Assembly (NCBI GenBank): GCA_001584585.1
Contig: LSYV01000007.1
Location: 2,904,861 to 2,968,860 of the forward strand
DNA length: 64,000 nucleotides
Direction: 5' to 3'
DNA from: Gonium pectorale
Taxonomy: Eukaryota; Chlorophyta; Chlorophyceae; Chlamydomonadales; Volvocaceae
Shown here: positions 24,294 to 35,970 of the stretch, piece after piece
Numbering within the stretch: position 1 is the stretch's first letter
Layout of the letters: every line of letters starts with the position of its first letter
Translations under genes and position numbers: made by a program
The notes under the pieces: generated by a model
The model's input: only the letters and a program-made list of their open reading frames with translations
Told to the model about the DNA's origin: nothing
The model's database searches: none

Positions 24294-25615
24294 AGGTGAA
24301 TGCACGTGCAGTTGTCTACGACGCTGGCCAAACGTTTGCCCCCATGCGCCACAGAGCGCTTTCCTTGCTCTACAAAAGGTGGTGCGCAGCTTTGACGGCG
24401 CCTTCCTGGCATGACCCGGACCGGGGCGCATCCGCATCTAAACCCGGATTGGCCGAGCCGTCTCAACGCTACATAGTCAGCCCATTCATCAACGCGGCCG
24501 TCCACTCAGCATGAAGCAGTGGCGCTGTCACCGTTCGTCCAAAAGAAAGTTTGGCCGTTTTGACGGTTTTGGACGAACGCCGCTTCAATGGTGGGATTGG
24601 AGTCGCCGCCTGCTGGCAGGTTATCATTCAGCAGGTGAACTGTAGCTGCAATTCATTATCACTGACATTGACGATGGCTGAGCCTGAAGCGAGAGAGCGC
24701 AACATAAGAGGAGCTTGCGTCGTGAGGTCGTGCGTTGCTCCAGTACTGCCTAGGTCCTGGGAACACTTCAGCACCCGGCGAATGCAACGGTACGAGTGTA
24801 TTGCGCATAAAGGTTTGGAGTCATTGCCAGGCAGCAAGACTGGCCCGCCGCCGCCCTGGTGGGGAGCCCAGTGGTGATTGAGATGCGCCGTGGTCTTGCA
24901 TGGTGTGGCGCAGTGTTTTGTCAACGATGCCTGCGTACTGTGATTGCGCTCTGCACTAACGGTGTTGATCGGGACGCACGCATTTCATGACGGGGAGTGC
25001 CCGTTCAATTCAGACGCTAGGATGCAGTATGTGACGGTACTGCCCGGATTTCATCCATCATATTTCGGGACCCCGCAACGTCGAAAAGCTGTGCAAAACC
25101 ATGGCGGGGGTTATGGCGTATTGCAATAACCTTGAGCTGTGACACCCACTTGGCACATAATATTGGATTTTACAGCTCGGCAATTCAAAGCTCGGCGGTC
25201 CGACATACGCACAGCCCGCAAGGCCTTCGGATGTGTGCATCCCAGGAGCACACGGTGGCCAACTATCGATACTTGAAGTAGGCATTCACTCACACACGAT
25301 GGCATCCAGGCTTCGTACGTTGGTTAGTATTGTCATAGCATCTCTTCGGCACCTTTATCCAGTTGACCCGCCGCAAAAAATCAACATCCAACTAATCCGC
25401 ATACGATGTACAGCTACTGCTACGGGGCTGGTGGCGGGCTTCTTAGGTTGCGTTCCAGCGACCTGTAGGATTCAAACGGAGTCGAGGTGTTTACTTGGAA
25501 CGTGTAAAGGCGCCGGGACAATACGAGTACGAGCAGGCACTAACAATGGCACAAAGACAGCAAAAAATCACACAGGCATGCAACCCCGTGGCTTGACTAA
25601 TAGGCAGTCTTCATG
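24294..25615. other. Convergent intergenic region with one strong hairpin
   Basis: About 1.3 kb between the channel gene and the 3' end of the large disordered-protein gene. No frame looks coding. It contains the inverted repeat at 24532-24579 listed separately and presumably both 3' UTRs. Confidence 0.5.
24532..24579. repeat. Perfect 13-bp inverted repeat (hairpin)
   Basis: CGTTCGTCCAAAA at 24532-24544 is exactly reverse-complementary to 24567-24579, with a 22-base loop that itself contains a short CCGT/ACGG pairing. The structure lies about 240 bases after the proposed stop of the channel gene. It could be a 3'-UTR structure or a small foldback element. Confidence 0.85.
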
Positions 25616-28600
25616 CTACATACGGCCTACGCACCTGAGCCTGTCCATGCATGCGTCCATCTTGCGTTTCAGCATCGCCACGATGACGTCCTCCTCCTCG
25701 CCCGCGGCAGCAGATGGCAGACCGGGTGCGAATGTGGCGGCAGCTGCCACCAAGGGGGGAGGCTGCTGCGGTGGCGGCGGCTGTGGCTGCAAGTCATAAG
25801 TGCTATACCCTCCGTTAAAAGATACAGGAGGCGCCGCGACTGCATGCCGAGCGGGAGCGCGCTGTGCAACGACGGCTGCAGCAGACCTGGACGCGCCTAT
25901 CCCGGCAGCCGGCGGCGACGTTGACGCTGGCAGCGGCGGCCCGCCAACCGTATCAAGCGGCGTCCTGCTGCTTGCCATTGGTTGTGGGGCATCCTGTCCT
26001 TGCTGCGGCGGCGCTGCGGGGCGCGCCCTTCCGGTTGTGGCGCCCGATGGCATTGGATATGCTTCTGTGGTGGGCGCCGCTGCTCGGCTGTCGGTGCGCA
26101 GCGGCGGCGGGGCAGCAGCAGTGGTCACAGCTGCAGCCCTCAGCCGCACGGGTGCGGCATACGGCTCCGAGCCGGGCGGGGCGGCGTCCTCCGACCGTCT
26201 CTGTGCCGGGAGCAGGGAGGCTCCGACCGATAGGATAAGTTGCACATCGTCAATGCACCTGAATGACGAGGTACCGCTGGCAGACCGTCCGTTGCCAGCT
26301 GCAGAGTGCTCAGGCCCATTGGGCGCAGCCGAGCTGGCAACACCTCGATGAGCGGCATCCAGAGCATCACCGCCGAGCCGAGGGGCCTCTAGCAACTCCA
26401 GAGCCACTTCCGTCGATGGCGGGACCGACGCCTCCCCTGCTCTCGCGCGGTGCCCTGCTTCGGCCCCTGCGCCTGGTCGCCTTTCGCTGACAGGAACCGC
26501 TCTTGCCTCCCCTGCGCCGTTCGCGGAGCAAGAGGAAGACGCGTCCGACGCGTCGCTGCCGTCGGTGAATAGCGAGCGGCGCGCCGGGGCGCGGCCCACA
26601 GGCTGCTGCTGTGGAGAAGACTGCTGAGGTGGCTCTTGCTGCTGCAATTGTGACGGCAGCTGCGGAGCTGCCTCGAACAGCTGTGGCTCCAGCACGAATA
26701 GTCCGGCGCCAAAGTCTCCGACCGCTGCGTCGAGCTGTGCGGACGTTTCTGGAGCGGCGGTTCGCACCGATGTCGAAGGCAGTGTGCTGCTGACGGTTTG
26801 CTGAGGCGGCTGTGGGCAGGCTGCAGGCTGCACGGGCTGCGCGGCCGTCCCTTCGACGCGCTGCTGCGATATCAGCTCCCCGGCGAGAACGAAAGCCACA
26901 GGGTGCCCCCCGGCCGGCGGGCTGATGGGTGGCAAGCGGCCGCGAAGGCTGGGCAGCCTGTGGCCGGCGGCCGTTAGGCAAGTACCCTCGCTGCCGAGGC
27001 CGCCCGACGCAGCAACAGGCGGTTGCAGCGCTGAACCCCCAGACGGCTGACGCAAAGCGACTGTGTCGTCAACGCCCCCAGGCCCGGCCGATGGAGCGGC
27101 TTCCTGCCAGGCGGACAACCAGGGAGCGGCACTACCCTGCTGCCCGCTGCCCATGCTGCCGCCGTCGCCGCTTCTTTCGCTGCTGTGCAGGTCGGATTTG
27201 GACGCTGATTGGGCGCCGCCGGTGACAGAGTCTTGTTCGAGCACGCCTTGGGACGCAGACCGGGCGGGCGTTTCAACGGGCAGCCTCATGGTAGCCGCAC
27301 GCAGGTCGACGCGGGCACCATCGACCGCAGCAGCGTCACCGGCGCCCACTTCCTGAGCAGTAGCGCCGCTATGGCCCCATCCGCTGTACTCAGGCAACTG
27401 CTGCCACCGCTGCTGCCCCTGTGGGCCTTCGGCTGCATCCTGCGGCCCCTGGGACCTGAGCGGCTGCACAAGGTCCCGTAATGAAGGCACCCGCCAGCCC
27501 TCCCGCGTGCCTGGGCCCTCCGCCTCTCCGTCACCGCTGGAGCTCATCGTACCGGAGGCCTCGCCGCCCATCGCCGCCTTCCATCTGGATTCTACCGGCT
27601 CTAGGGCCGGCTGGGCCGGCGGCACCTCCGCATCCGCGTCGACACTCTCCACCTCGCTCTGTGCCTGCCGCTGATCCTCGCTTCCATCCTCGCTGGTGAG
27701 CTCCGTGATGGTGACCGCCGGAGCTCGGCGGCCGAATGGCAGGCCGCCGCTGCTGGCCGTCAGCAATGCATCCGTCAACGGATCCTCCACAACAAAGAAC
27801 ATGCCCCCGTCCCGGCCGCCAGCGCCAGCACCGACTACGAACTGCGCGTCGGCGGGATCTGCAAATACCATCCCGGCAGCCATCGCGGCCGCCGCCAAAG
27901 CCGCGGCAGCCCCCGAGGAGCGAAGCACCTCAGCCGCCTCAGGGTCTCCAGCGGCCGCTCGCTGCGAGGCTCGGAGCGCCAGCAGGTCCTCCAGGTCCAG
28001 GCTGAAAGGCAGGGACGTGTGCATTGGGCCGTTGTCAGACGGGAAGGAGGAGCCGTCGGACCGCGACTCGCTCGACCCACGAGAACTGCCCTCGCCGTTG
28101 TCCGCATCCACCTGCACAGCGGCCAGGGCCCCACTTGCGGCTGCCCCGCTGCCGCTCTGGTCCTCATCCGCGCGCTGCGATGATACTGTAGGTGCCTGTG
28201 CCGCAGCGGCCTGCCAGGGGCCGTCCGGGGGCTGGCCTGGAATGCCGCTGGCCAACATGTGCGCCCGTGTGGACCAGTCGGCCTCAGGGCCCAGGCCCAG
28301 GTCCACGCTGTTCAGGGAGTCGAAGGACAGCCCTTCCGAGCCGCTCATGCCACGACCGTCCGCTGAGAGACCCAGCAGCACGTCTGCGGACAGGTCTCCT
28401 GTCGTATAGGTGGCCGCAGCTGAGTAGCGGGAGGCGCGCACATTCTCGACCGGCACAATGTCAGGCTCCAGTGGTCGGCTCACAGTAGGTTCTGGACGCT
28501 GCAGTGCAGGGGCTGCAGGCCTGTTGCTAGGGAACTGCGCAAGCGCCACCGCGGACGGCTGTAATAGGGCGGGTAGGCCATCGGCGGGCCCAGAGGCGGA

Positions 28601-31600
28601 CGACGTGGGGCTGGGCTCATCGAAGTCCTCCTCGTACACCTCCGTCGCGACCGTATCGGCGCTGCTGACACTGTCAATACCGCCACCGCTGCCGTCGTCG
28701 CTTCGGTCCCCTCCGTCACATTCGCCAAAGGTAGCAGCCGCGGAACGATCTCCTGCTGCTCGACCTGAGTCCCGTTGGCCAGCCGCTGCAGCGACTGTGA
28801 ATAGGGCCTCCAGTCCGACCATAGGCTCCGGGCCGCGCAGCCCTGTGCTGCTATCCAGGCCTGCGTCTGCAACCGACTGGTGGCTTCGATCATCAGGGCT
28901 GGCATCAGCACCGAGCCGCTGGCGGCCGAGCGGCGAGCGGCGCTCGGGGCTGAAGGAACTCGGCCGCTTGGTGCCGCTCAGGCCAGCAGGCCGCCCTGCG
29001 CTACCGCCCGGGCTGTCGCCGTCGACTTGGCTGGCTGATTCCCCAATAGCGCCCTCCCCTGCGGTGGGAGCTCCGTGGACTGGTGAGGTGCTGGTCTGTC
29101 CCGCGATGCTGGAAGGCTGGTAGGGGAAGGGCGACGCAGCTGAGGATGCGGGCGAATGGGCGCCGCTGCTCCGCGCGCCGCTGCCGGGTGCGCCGCCACC
29201 CCATTCGGTGGAGGTGGTGGGGCTGTCGGCGAACAGCGCCGCCGTGACGGTGTTGTGCAGGATAGCGGCGAACCGCCCACCTCCGCCAGAGGACGCAAAG
29301 CTACTGCAGGGAGCCAAAAGGGGGTTGACAACGCCGCTCAGTTCCCTGAACAGTAGCAGGTATGAGCTGACCATAGCCACAACAGGACGACAGCATTAGC
29401 GTACTCGTGAACCCTGTTCTGCGCGTAAGGCGCGGCTGGCTGTGCACACTACTTTCTCGACACATGTCCTACCTCGCGAGCTCTGCGGAGCTGTGTAATG
29501 AAGCGCGGCTCCCCGTGCCGCCGCCGCTCCCGCGCAGCCCCCTGCCCGGCCTCCTGGCGGGAGTGCCATCCAGCGCTGGCTCCGGCGAAGCGATGGGCCA
29601 CGGCGGCGACGGCGGCATATGCTCCTCACCGTCAGAAAAAGCGGCGCCGCCGGCGCCGCAATCGCCATCATCAGCGCTGAACTCCGGGTCGCCCACGCTG
29701 TGGGAGAAGCGGCCGCTGGCGTGGGCCGGGTCTGAGGTGCTGATTGCCTGCCCTTGCGGTACAGCCGGAGGCAGCGACCTCGACAACCTCGTCAAGGGCC
29801 CGGCAAGGACCGCAACTTCCTCCATTGCGAGAGTCCCGTCTTCTGAGCCACGACAACTGGTGGCCTCCTCACCGCTGTACCCTGGTAGCTGCAACTTAGT
29901 CGATGAACGGCCGCTGCCCAGCGCATCAAATTGCCGAGCCCCGTCGCCGTCCTGTATCACCTCCTTTGTATCCTCGGTACAGGCCGCGGCGGAGCCGCCT
30001 CCCTCACTGTCATCGCGGAATCCTGCTGGTATTGATGAGATGGCGACAGGCCGCGGGATGCCCAGCGCCGCCAGCCAGCCAGGCCATTCCTGGCTGCCCG
30101 TCCGCGCCGGGGCCTCCCACGACTCCCCACTTGTGGAGAGCTCGCTAGCTCTCGTGCCGTCGTGCGCGTCGGGCGCATTGGCTGCAGCGGTATCCGCACC
30201 CGGTACTGCAGCAGCGTCCCGAGCTGGGTCCACCGCTCTCCCAGCCGCTGGCTCCTTTGTCGGCCCTTGCCCTCCATCCAGGGAGGCGCTGCTCGGCAAG
30301 CTGGCCAGGTCCTCAGCGGGTCCACATGCGCGCGATGAGGCGAGCGATGCGGTCTTGTACGGTGATCCTGAAGCGCTGGCCGAGGGCTGCGCGACATCAA
30401 ATGGCGTCATCTGGCAAGGCCGCGGCTCCGCAGCCGCTTCCTCAAAGGCATCAACCAGGCGGCGGTTTGTTGTCCAACCGGCTGCTGCTGCAGTCATTGC
30501 AACAGGGGCGACTGGCGCTAAGCTGGGTGCCTCACCAACTGCAGGACCGACGGGATGGCGCTGGTCGGCTCCCATTGCAAAATTCCTGTGGGCCGCTGCT
30601 GCCGTGACATCCGGTGGTGGTGGCAACATCTGTGCGGGCGACAGAGGCTCGCATCGTGGGGGCCCGGGGGCCGCTGCAGCGACGCTCAGTGACGTTGCAG
30701 CTCTCAGTAGATCTTCCCCTGCCGTAGCCACGTCAGCCTCTGCAGTCACCTTCAACGACGGTGCCGTGCTGTGTGGAGCGGCAACGGAGGCTGGAAGTGC
30801 GGCAGCTGCAGCGGTATGGCGGCCACCGGCCATGACGCCTGGCGCAGGTGGCGAGCCCCCTCCGCGCCCCTCAGCCGCTAGCGGCACGATGCTGCTGTGC
30901 GCGCCGTTGCCAGGCGGCAGCCCAAAGCGCTGTTTCAGACGAGCAAGGAGGTCGTCGACGGACGGAAGCGAGGTTTCCGCTCTGGGGTCCGCCACTGCAC
31001 GCCCACCACTGCCGGCGAAGGAGGCTTCCACTCTGCCGTCGCCGGGTGAGAGCAGCGGCACACTTTGGCCCACTTCGAGCGCGCCCACCGCAGTGCCGTA
31101 TGCTCTGGAGGACGGGGCGTCAACGCCAGCACTGCCACTGTGGCGGCTGGACGCCGCGTCCGATATCTGCACTAGCCAGTCGGCAAGCACGCTCCGCGCG
31201 GAGCTGCCCGGCAGCGCCCCCAGCGTGCCATCGAAGCGGCGGACCAGGTGCAGGGCATCCGCACTCGGCCCAAGCACAGCAGGTGCCGCCTGTGCGGCCG
31301 GCCCAGGATCGGTGCCACTGAACAGCTGGAGCCTCCTGCTCTTCCGCCAAGCTTCCAGAGGGTCAGCGGGCAGCTCAAATTGTGACGTCGACGAGGGCAA
31401 CGCTGTGGACGTACTAGAGGCAGCCCCGCCGCTGCCATCCGCGCCGCCTCCAATTGCAGGCTCCACGCCCGCTTGGACCAGGAGGGCTCGCTGAAGGGGC
31501 CCCGGCAGGGCAAGACAGCAACATGTGAGTTTACGAAGACTCTTTCGGACGCCTCGCACGAGTTTCCATAGGCACATGCCGGGCCATTCGTGCTAGCCTT

Positions 31601-34600
31601 GGCAGTGCCGCACACGAGGTCAGGCACTTTCTTTGCCAGTAACAAAAAGACCTAGCATTATCCTGACGGCAGCCCTGAGTATACTCACAAGTCGCTCTCG
31701 CCACGGCGCCTGTGGGCCCGTGCCCGAAGATTGCGGCTTCGATCCCTGGACGTCTAGGCCGATGTCATCAGCACCGGCTCTGCTGCCTCCCAATGCTCCC
31801 CGTACAAGGCCCCTGACTCCCAGCTGCCGTGCACCTTCGCCGCCGCTGATGCTGTGCCCAGCATCGACTGCAAGAGCGGGCCCCTCGTGAGCTGTAGCCT
31901 CCTCGGCTCCCTCTTCTGTCGTGCTGGTGCCGCGTGGAGAGAGCCTTGGCGCGCTGAGGGCAGAGTCTCCAGGGGCACCTGCCGAGGGTTGAGTACGCGA
32001 GGCGCCGGGGCTGCTACCCGGCTCAAGTGACCGCTGCCTCTCCGCGCCCAGGTCGCCGCCCACGCCAAAGCGCGACAGCGCTGACTGAATGCGTTGTTGT
32101 ATGACGTCCCGCTCCTTGAGCAGCATGCGGCTGCGCTTCAGCACTGCGGCTGCCAGGGAGTCCACCGGATGCTCCTGCAAACGCAGATGGAGATTGGGGT
32201 CGGACACGAAGTCCGTACGCAGCTCGCCTTTTTCCGAGGAATGCACAGCATCAACAACAGCCTTACATGCAGACATCTTCGTACAAATACGAGATCTACA
32301 AACCACCACAGGTCGCAGCCTTGGCTACGCACAACAGATACCGACCTCATTGTCACCGGCTTCAGCGCTAGGACCGGTGTCGCCTCCGCCGCTGCTGCTG
32401 GCGTTGTCGTCGCCGCGCTTGCCGGTAATGCCCTGGTCGTGGACGGACCCGGGAGCCTCGCGGAACTTCCGTATCAAGTCCGCCATGCGGGGCCGCTTGC
32501 CGCTGGCCCCGTCGCCAGCAGCGGCAGCGCCCTTGGCACCGGCTCCGTCATCGCCTTCGTGCCGCCGCTGGTCAGCAGGATCTGCAAACCCAAGCGAGCC
32601 TGTAACCGTTACCGGTTGCTAGGGGCGGCTCCTAATCTTAGCCCACGTAGCCCAATTGCCCGCTTAGCAACGCCTATGTAAGAGCGTCAAAGCATGCACC
32701 ACTGTGAGTTCCATGTCCTGCCTGGGACGACACGTGGAACTGCACATCTGACGGCATTGTTCACCGTCGATGCTCACCGCGAGTGTCGTCATCCTGGGAA
32801 ACCTTCCCCGCTGTGCCCGGGGAGTCCGAACCAGGCGACTTGATGTGACTAGGGCGAACATGGGGGTCCTCTGCAGGCATACCCACTCCGGCTGGCTCTG
32901 TCTGAGTGCCCTTCTCTGGGGACCGAGTCATGGTCATGGCCCGCGTAGCAGCGCCTTGTCGTTGCGGGCTCCGTGATGATTCCTTTGGAGGCGGCGGTGG
33001 AGCCGAGACTCGTGGAGGCGAGACTTGTGGTGGCGACCCGCTCGGGGCAGCGCCATGGTGGGCTGCACCGCTAGGATGGAAGGTGCGAGAGGGTGAACGC
33101 TGCATCCGCCGCCCTGCGGTAACGAGATGGTCTCCGTGAACCCATTCTTCATGCCAAATACAAAGCCCCGGTCTTGTTGGGTCGAGAATGCAATGGTATT
33201 CTATCCCTTAAAGGTCAAAGTGCTCACATTGCGTGCGACTCACCCGGGGATGCATCCCTTCCTGTGTACGGCGCCTTTGTCGGGGATGGCGAGACCGAGC
33301 GGGCCCATGCTGTATCTGCAGCCGCCGCCTTGTCCGCATAGCCTACCATCTTGACCTGCACGCAGGTGGGCGGGAAAAGGAGCTGCGGTGGCACACGGAC
33401 AAGATTCATGAGGTGACCTGGCCGTGTGAGCAGGAGTGCCACCACAGCGGCCTCCCAACTATTTGCTCTGCCAGGCACCAACAAGTATCATACCTGCCAC
33501 GATGGACAGGTACGATTTCTGGAGTGGCACTTCTGGGGAGATGAGCGAGGAGGAAACATGATGCCTGCAAAAGTACAGCTGTGCGCCTAGTTTTTGAACT
33601 TCAACAGGGCAACATGCGTGGTAGCACGGAACAAAGGGTCTGACCAAATGTACAATATTAAGGTAATCCCCAGTGAAGAATCACCCCGGTCACACTCCGG
33701 CGCACCAGGTCCGAAGCCTCGGCCGCTACGGCACCGCCGCCGGACACGCTGCCTGCGAGGGAGTTCGCCGCCGCAATGACAGCCGCTCGAGCTCGGCGAA
33801 TCTTGAGCGCCTGCAGTAGAGGAGGCAAGCTGGGTACTCAACATGAGCACACGCGCAATGCCAGCACAGGACTCCGCAAAAAGGAGGCGCAGAAGCTGCA
33901 GGGCGTTACGTCCGCCAACACCGCACCTGCAATTTCTGTTGCCTCGTACTGGGTATGACGGGTGAGATTCCTCCGTTCGGAGGGTCGTACGCAGAAGCTG
34001 GTGTCAGGACCGCGTTTGTGACATAACGGTGGCCCGCGAGCAGCGCTTCAGGTCCATGCGGCCCTGCAGGAGCCGCCCAGTGCCCGGGCTGCTCATGCTC
34101 TGCGGGGCCCTGCACCGCCCATTGCCGCCTGGGCCGGGCGTTGAGCTGCTGCCGTATGCGCGAAGCCTCCGTGGGTTGAGCGTAGTTGGCAGGAGGCGGG
34201 CTTTCTCCGCGTCCGGGGCTCACAGCACGGCCTGGGCTGACACCGCCGCGGCTTGGACTGCGGCCAGCGCCGCGGCCGGGGCTGGCATGTCGGCCAGGGC
34301 TGGCCGTGCGCGCATCTGCGCCCTGATATCCTTCCGGGGGTCTGAACGCGTACACGCCTGCAGGAGGCGGCGGGGCCACCCACTCGTGCGGTTGTGCAAC
34401 CGGCTCTGTGAGGCCGTGCACAGTGATCCCCGCGTTCTGAGCAGTACCCACATCGGCACGCACGACCCCGCGCTGGCCCTGTCCTCGCCCGCTATGCTGT
34501 GCTCCTCGGGTTTCCTTGGCCGCCTCCTGGGTCGGCAGCTGCCATGCCCCACGCCTCGCGGCGGGCTGGGACGAGAGCTTCACATTGCGGCCACGAGCGG

Positions 34601-35272
34601 TTTCAGTTGGGGGATTGGGGGCCGATGTAGTCGTGTTTCGAACGGTTCGTGGCGCCCCCGAGCCTTGGCGAATGGCGGTCATGTTGACTGCGGCAGGCGT
34701 CCGTACTGTGCTTGTGGGCGCCGCCGCCAATGCTCTCGTCCGGTGCAAAGTACGTGCAGGGGCGCGGGTGGTTGAAACGGGCTCGGGCAGTGCAGCAGCG
34801 CGACCAGCCGGCTCCTCGTTGGCGTACTGGTGCCTTACGGTGCCTAAGCTGCTCTCGTGAGCACCTGGCATGCCGCCAGACGCCGGCAGCGCATCAACCG
34901 AGGAACCGCCAACACGCCACTTCCGCGTGACCGGAGGAGCTGCTCCTCCGCTTGAAGGGGGTGGGCCATAACTGCACAGCGGACGACGCGGTCATCCACA
35001 CGTCCACCCGGACCCAGTTACTGTGGCCACCGTCAACGGCCAACGCACCTGTCATACAGCCCAAGCGACGCGTTGCGACGGCTCCTGAGCCCCTCAAATG
35101 ATAGCAGCAAGTCCGAGCGAGGCCTCGCTTGTTCTGCATCGCCAGGCGTCGTTGGTCAGCATGCCTAAGCGCCCCACGCTTTTACGACGGCAGAAGCCGC
35201 ACCAGCGAACATGAAGTCAAAATCTGCATCACCAGTTTGAGGCGCTGGCGCCAGCTTCACATTATGCAGCAT
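25616..35272 (-). CDS. Very large, mostly disordered protein of unknown function (about 2,801 aa)
   Basis: Eleven exons join with consistent phases: 35203-35272, 35049-35133, 33927-34971, 33685-33810, 33493-33531, 33244-33355, 32778-33113, 32346-32581, 31689-32276, 29473-31490 and 25616-29366. The summed length is 8,406 bases, divisible by three. The N terminus MLHNVKLAPAP is followed by DADFDFMFAEQ. Residues about 220-290 are rich in SPGR/SPSR motifs, and later exons carry SPSRTFHPSG and SPQRQGAATR. A conserved-looking short motif RMADLIRKFREAPG lies in exon 32346-32581, and a helical segment LAAAVLKRSRMLLKERDVIQ follows in the next exon. The two largest exons encode Ser/Ala/Gly/Gln-rich sequence ending in a basic helix, VIVAMLKRKMDACMDRL. 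No enzymatic domain is seen. Basic Ser-Pro repeats are common in cytoskeleton-binding proteins, which is only a hint. The 39-base exon is the least certain. Confidence 0.7.
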
Positions 35273-35970
35273 TTGCCCTTCACCACGACAGCTCCAGCCT
35301 AAGCGACAGCTTGCCTCATTTGAATTGAACTAGCGCACAAGGTTTGAAAGCAAAAGTTGTGAGCTCATGTTCGCTCGCAAAGGCTTTGCTGTCGAGGCCA
35401 GGCGTCGCGGTCGCAGTAGCATTTGCCATGGTAGTGACCAGTAAGCGGCTGTATTTGTTACACGTTGATTTACGCAAGTCTTGTCCTGAAGCTGGGTTAC
35501 AGGACTTACAGCGCAAGGTTTCGGAGTGCACCGTACAGCCGAGAGGCACTGTGTTTTTGCCACGGTGAACCCTTTCCCCCATGCTCTCTTACGCTCGCCC
35601 CCTCCCTGATAATCTCTTTTTTATGTTACACTGGCCAACAAGAACTACATTACCAACAACAACAGCATGTCCCCGTGCGTGTCAACTTTTCACCCAGCTG
35701 TCCCCATCCTTTCCCCACCGCTCCTGCTCCAACTACGAATCCCCTCCGTCTTAAGAACGGCCATGCTTTCGTTCGTTGCATTGTCGTGGAGTATGTATCC
35801 CCTCCTAGGATTCAGCTGCTGCACTCTTTTCTTGACGCATTTTCGCATGCTGCTGCGCCACGATTTCCCTGTTAGTCGACCGGCAGGCTCCCTCTCCCTC
35901 TGCAGCATTCCACCTTTTAACGACCACAAGCACGCGGACCCAGCCTTAACCAACCCTTGCATGCATACAA
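35273..35970. other. Intergenic region
   Basis: About 700 bases between the start of the large disordered-protein gene and the stop of the next gene, both on the minus strand. It should hold the promoter of the former and the 3' UTR of the latter. It is pyrimidine-rich on the plus strand between about 35570 and 35900, and no coding frame is convincing. Confidence 0.5.

Noticed and set aside
24203..24514. Alternative last exon of the channel gene (frame containing LEPERIILRDVKVNARAVV)
   Set aside because: It needs phase 1 at the acceptor, whereas the preceding exon ends in phase 0; the short phase-0 ending at 24293 was preferred, with doubt noted.
29407..31494. 695-codon plus-strand ORF
   Set aside because: It is antisense to the 2-kb exon of the large disordered-protein gene. 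High GC removes stop codons on the opposite strand, and no motif is present.
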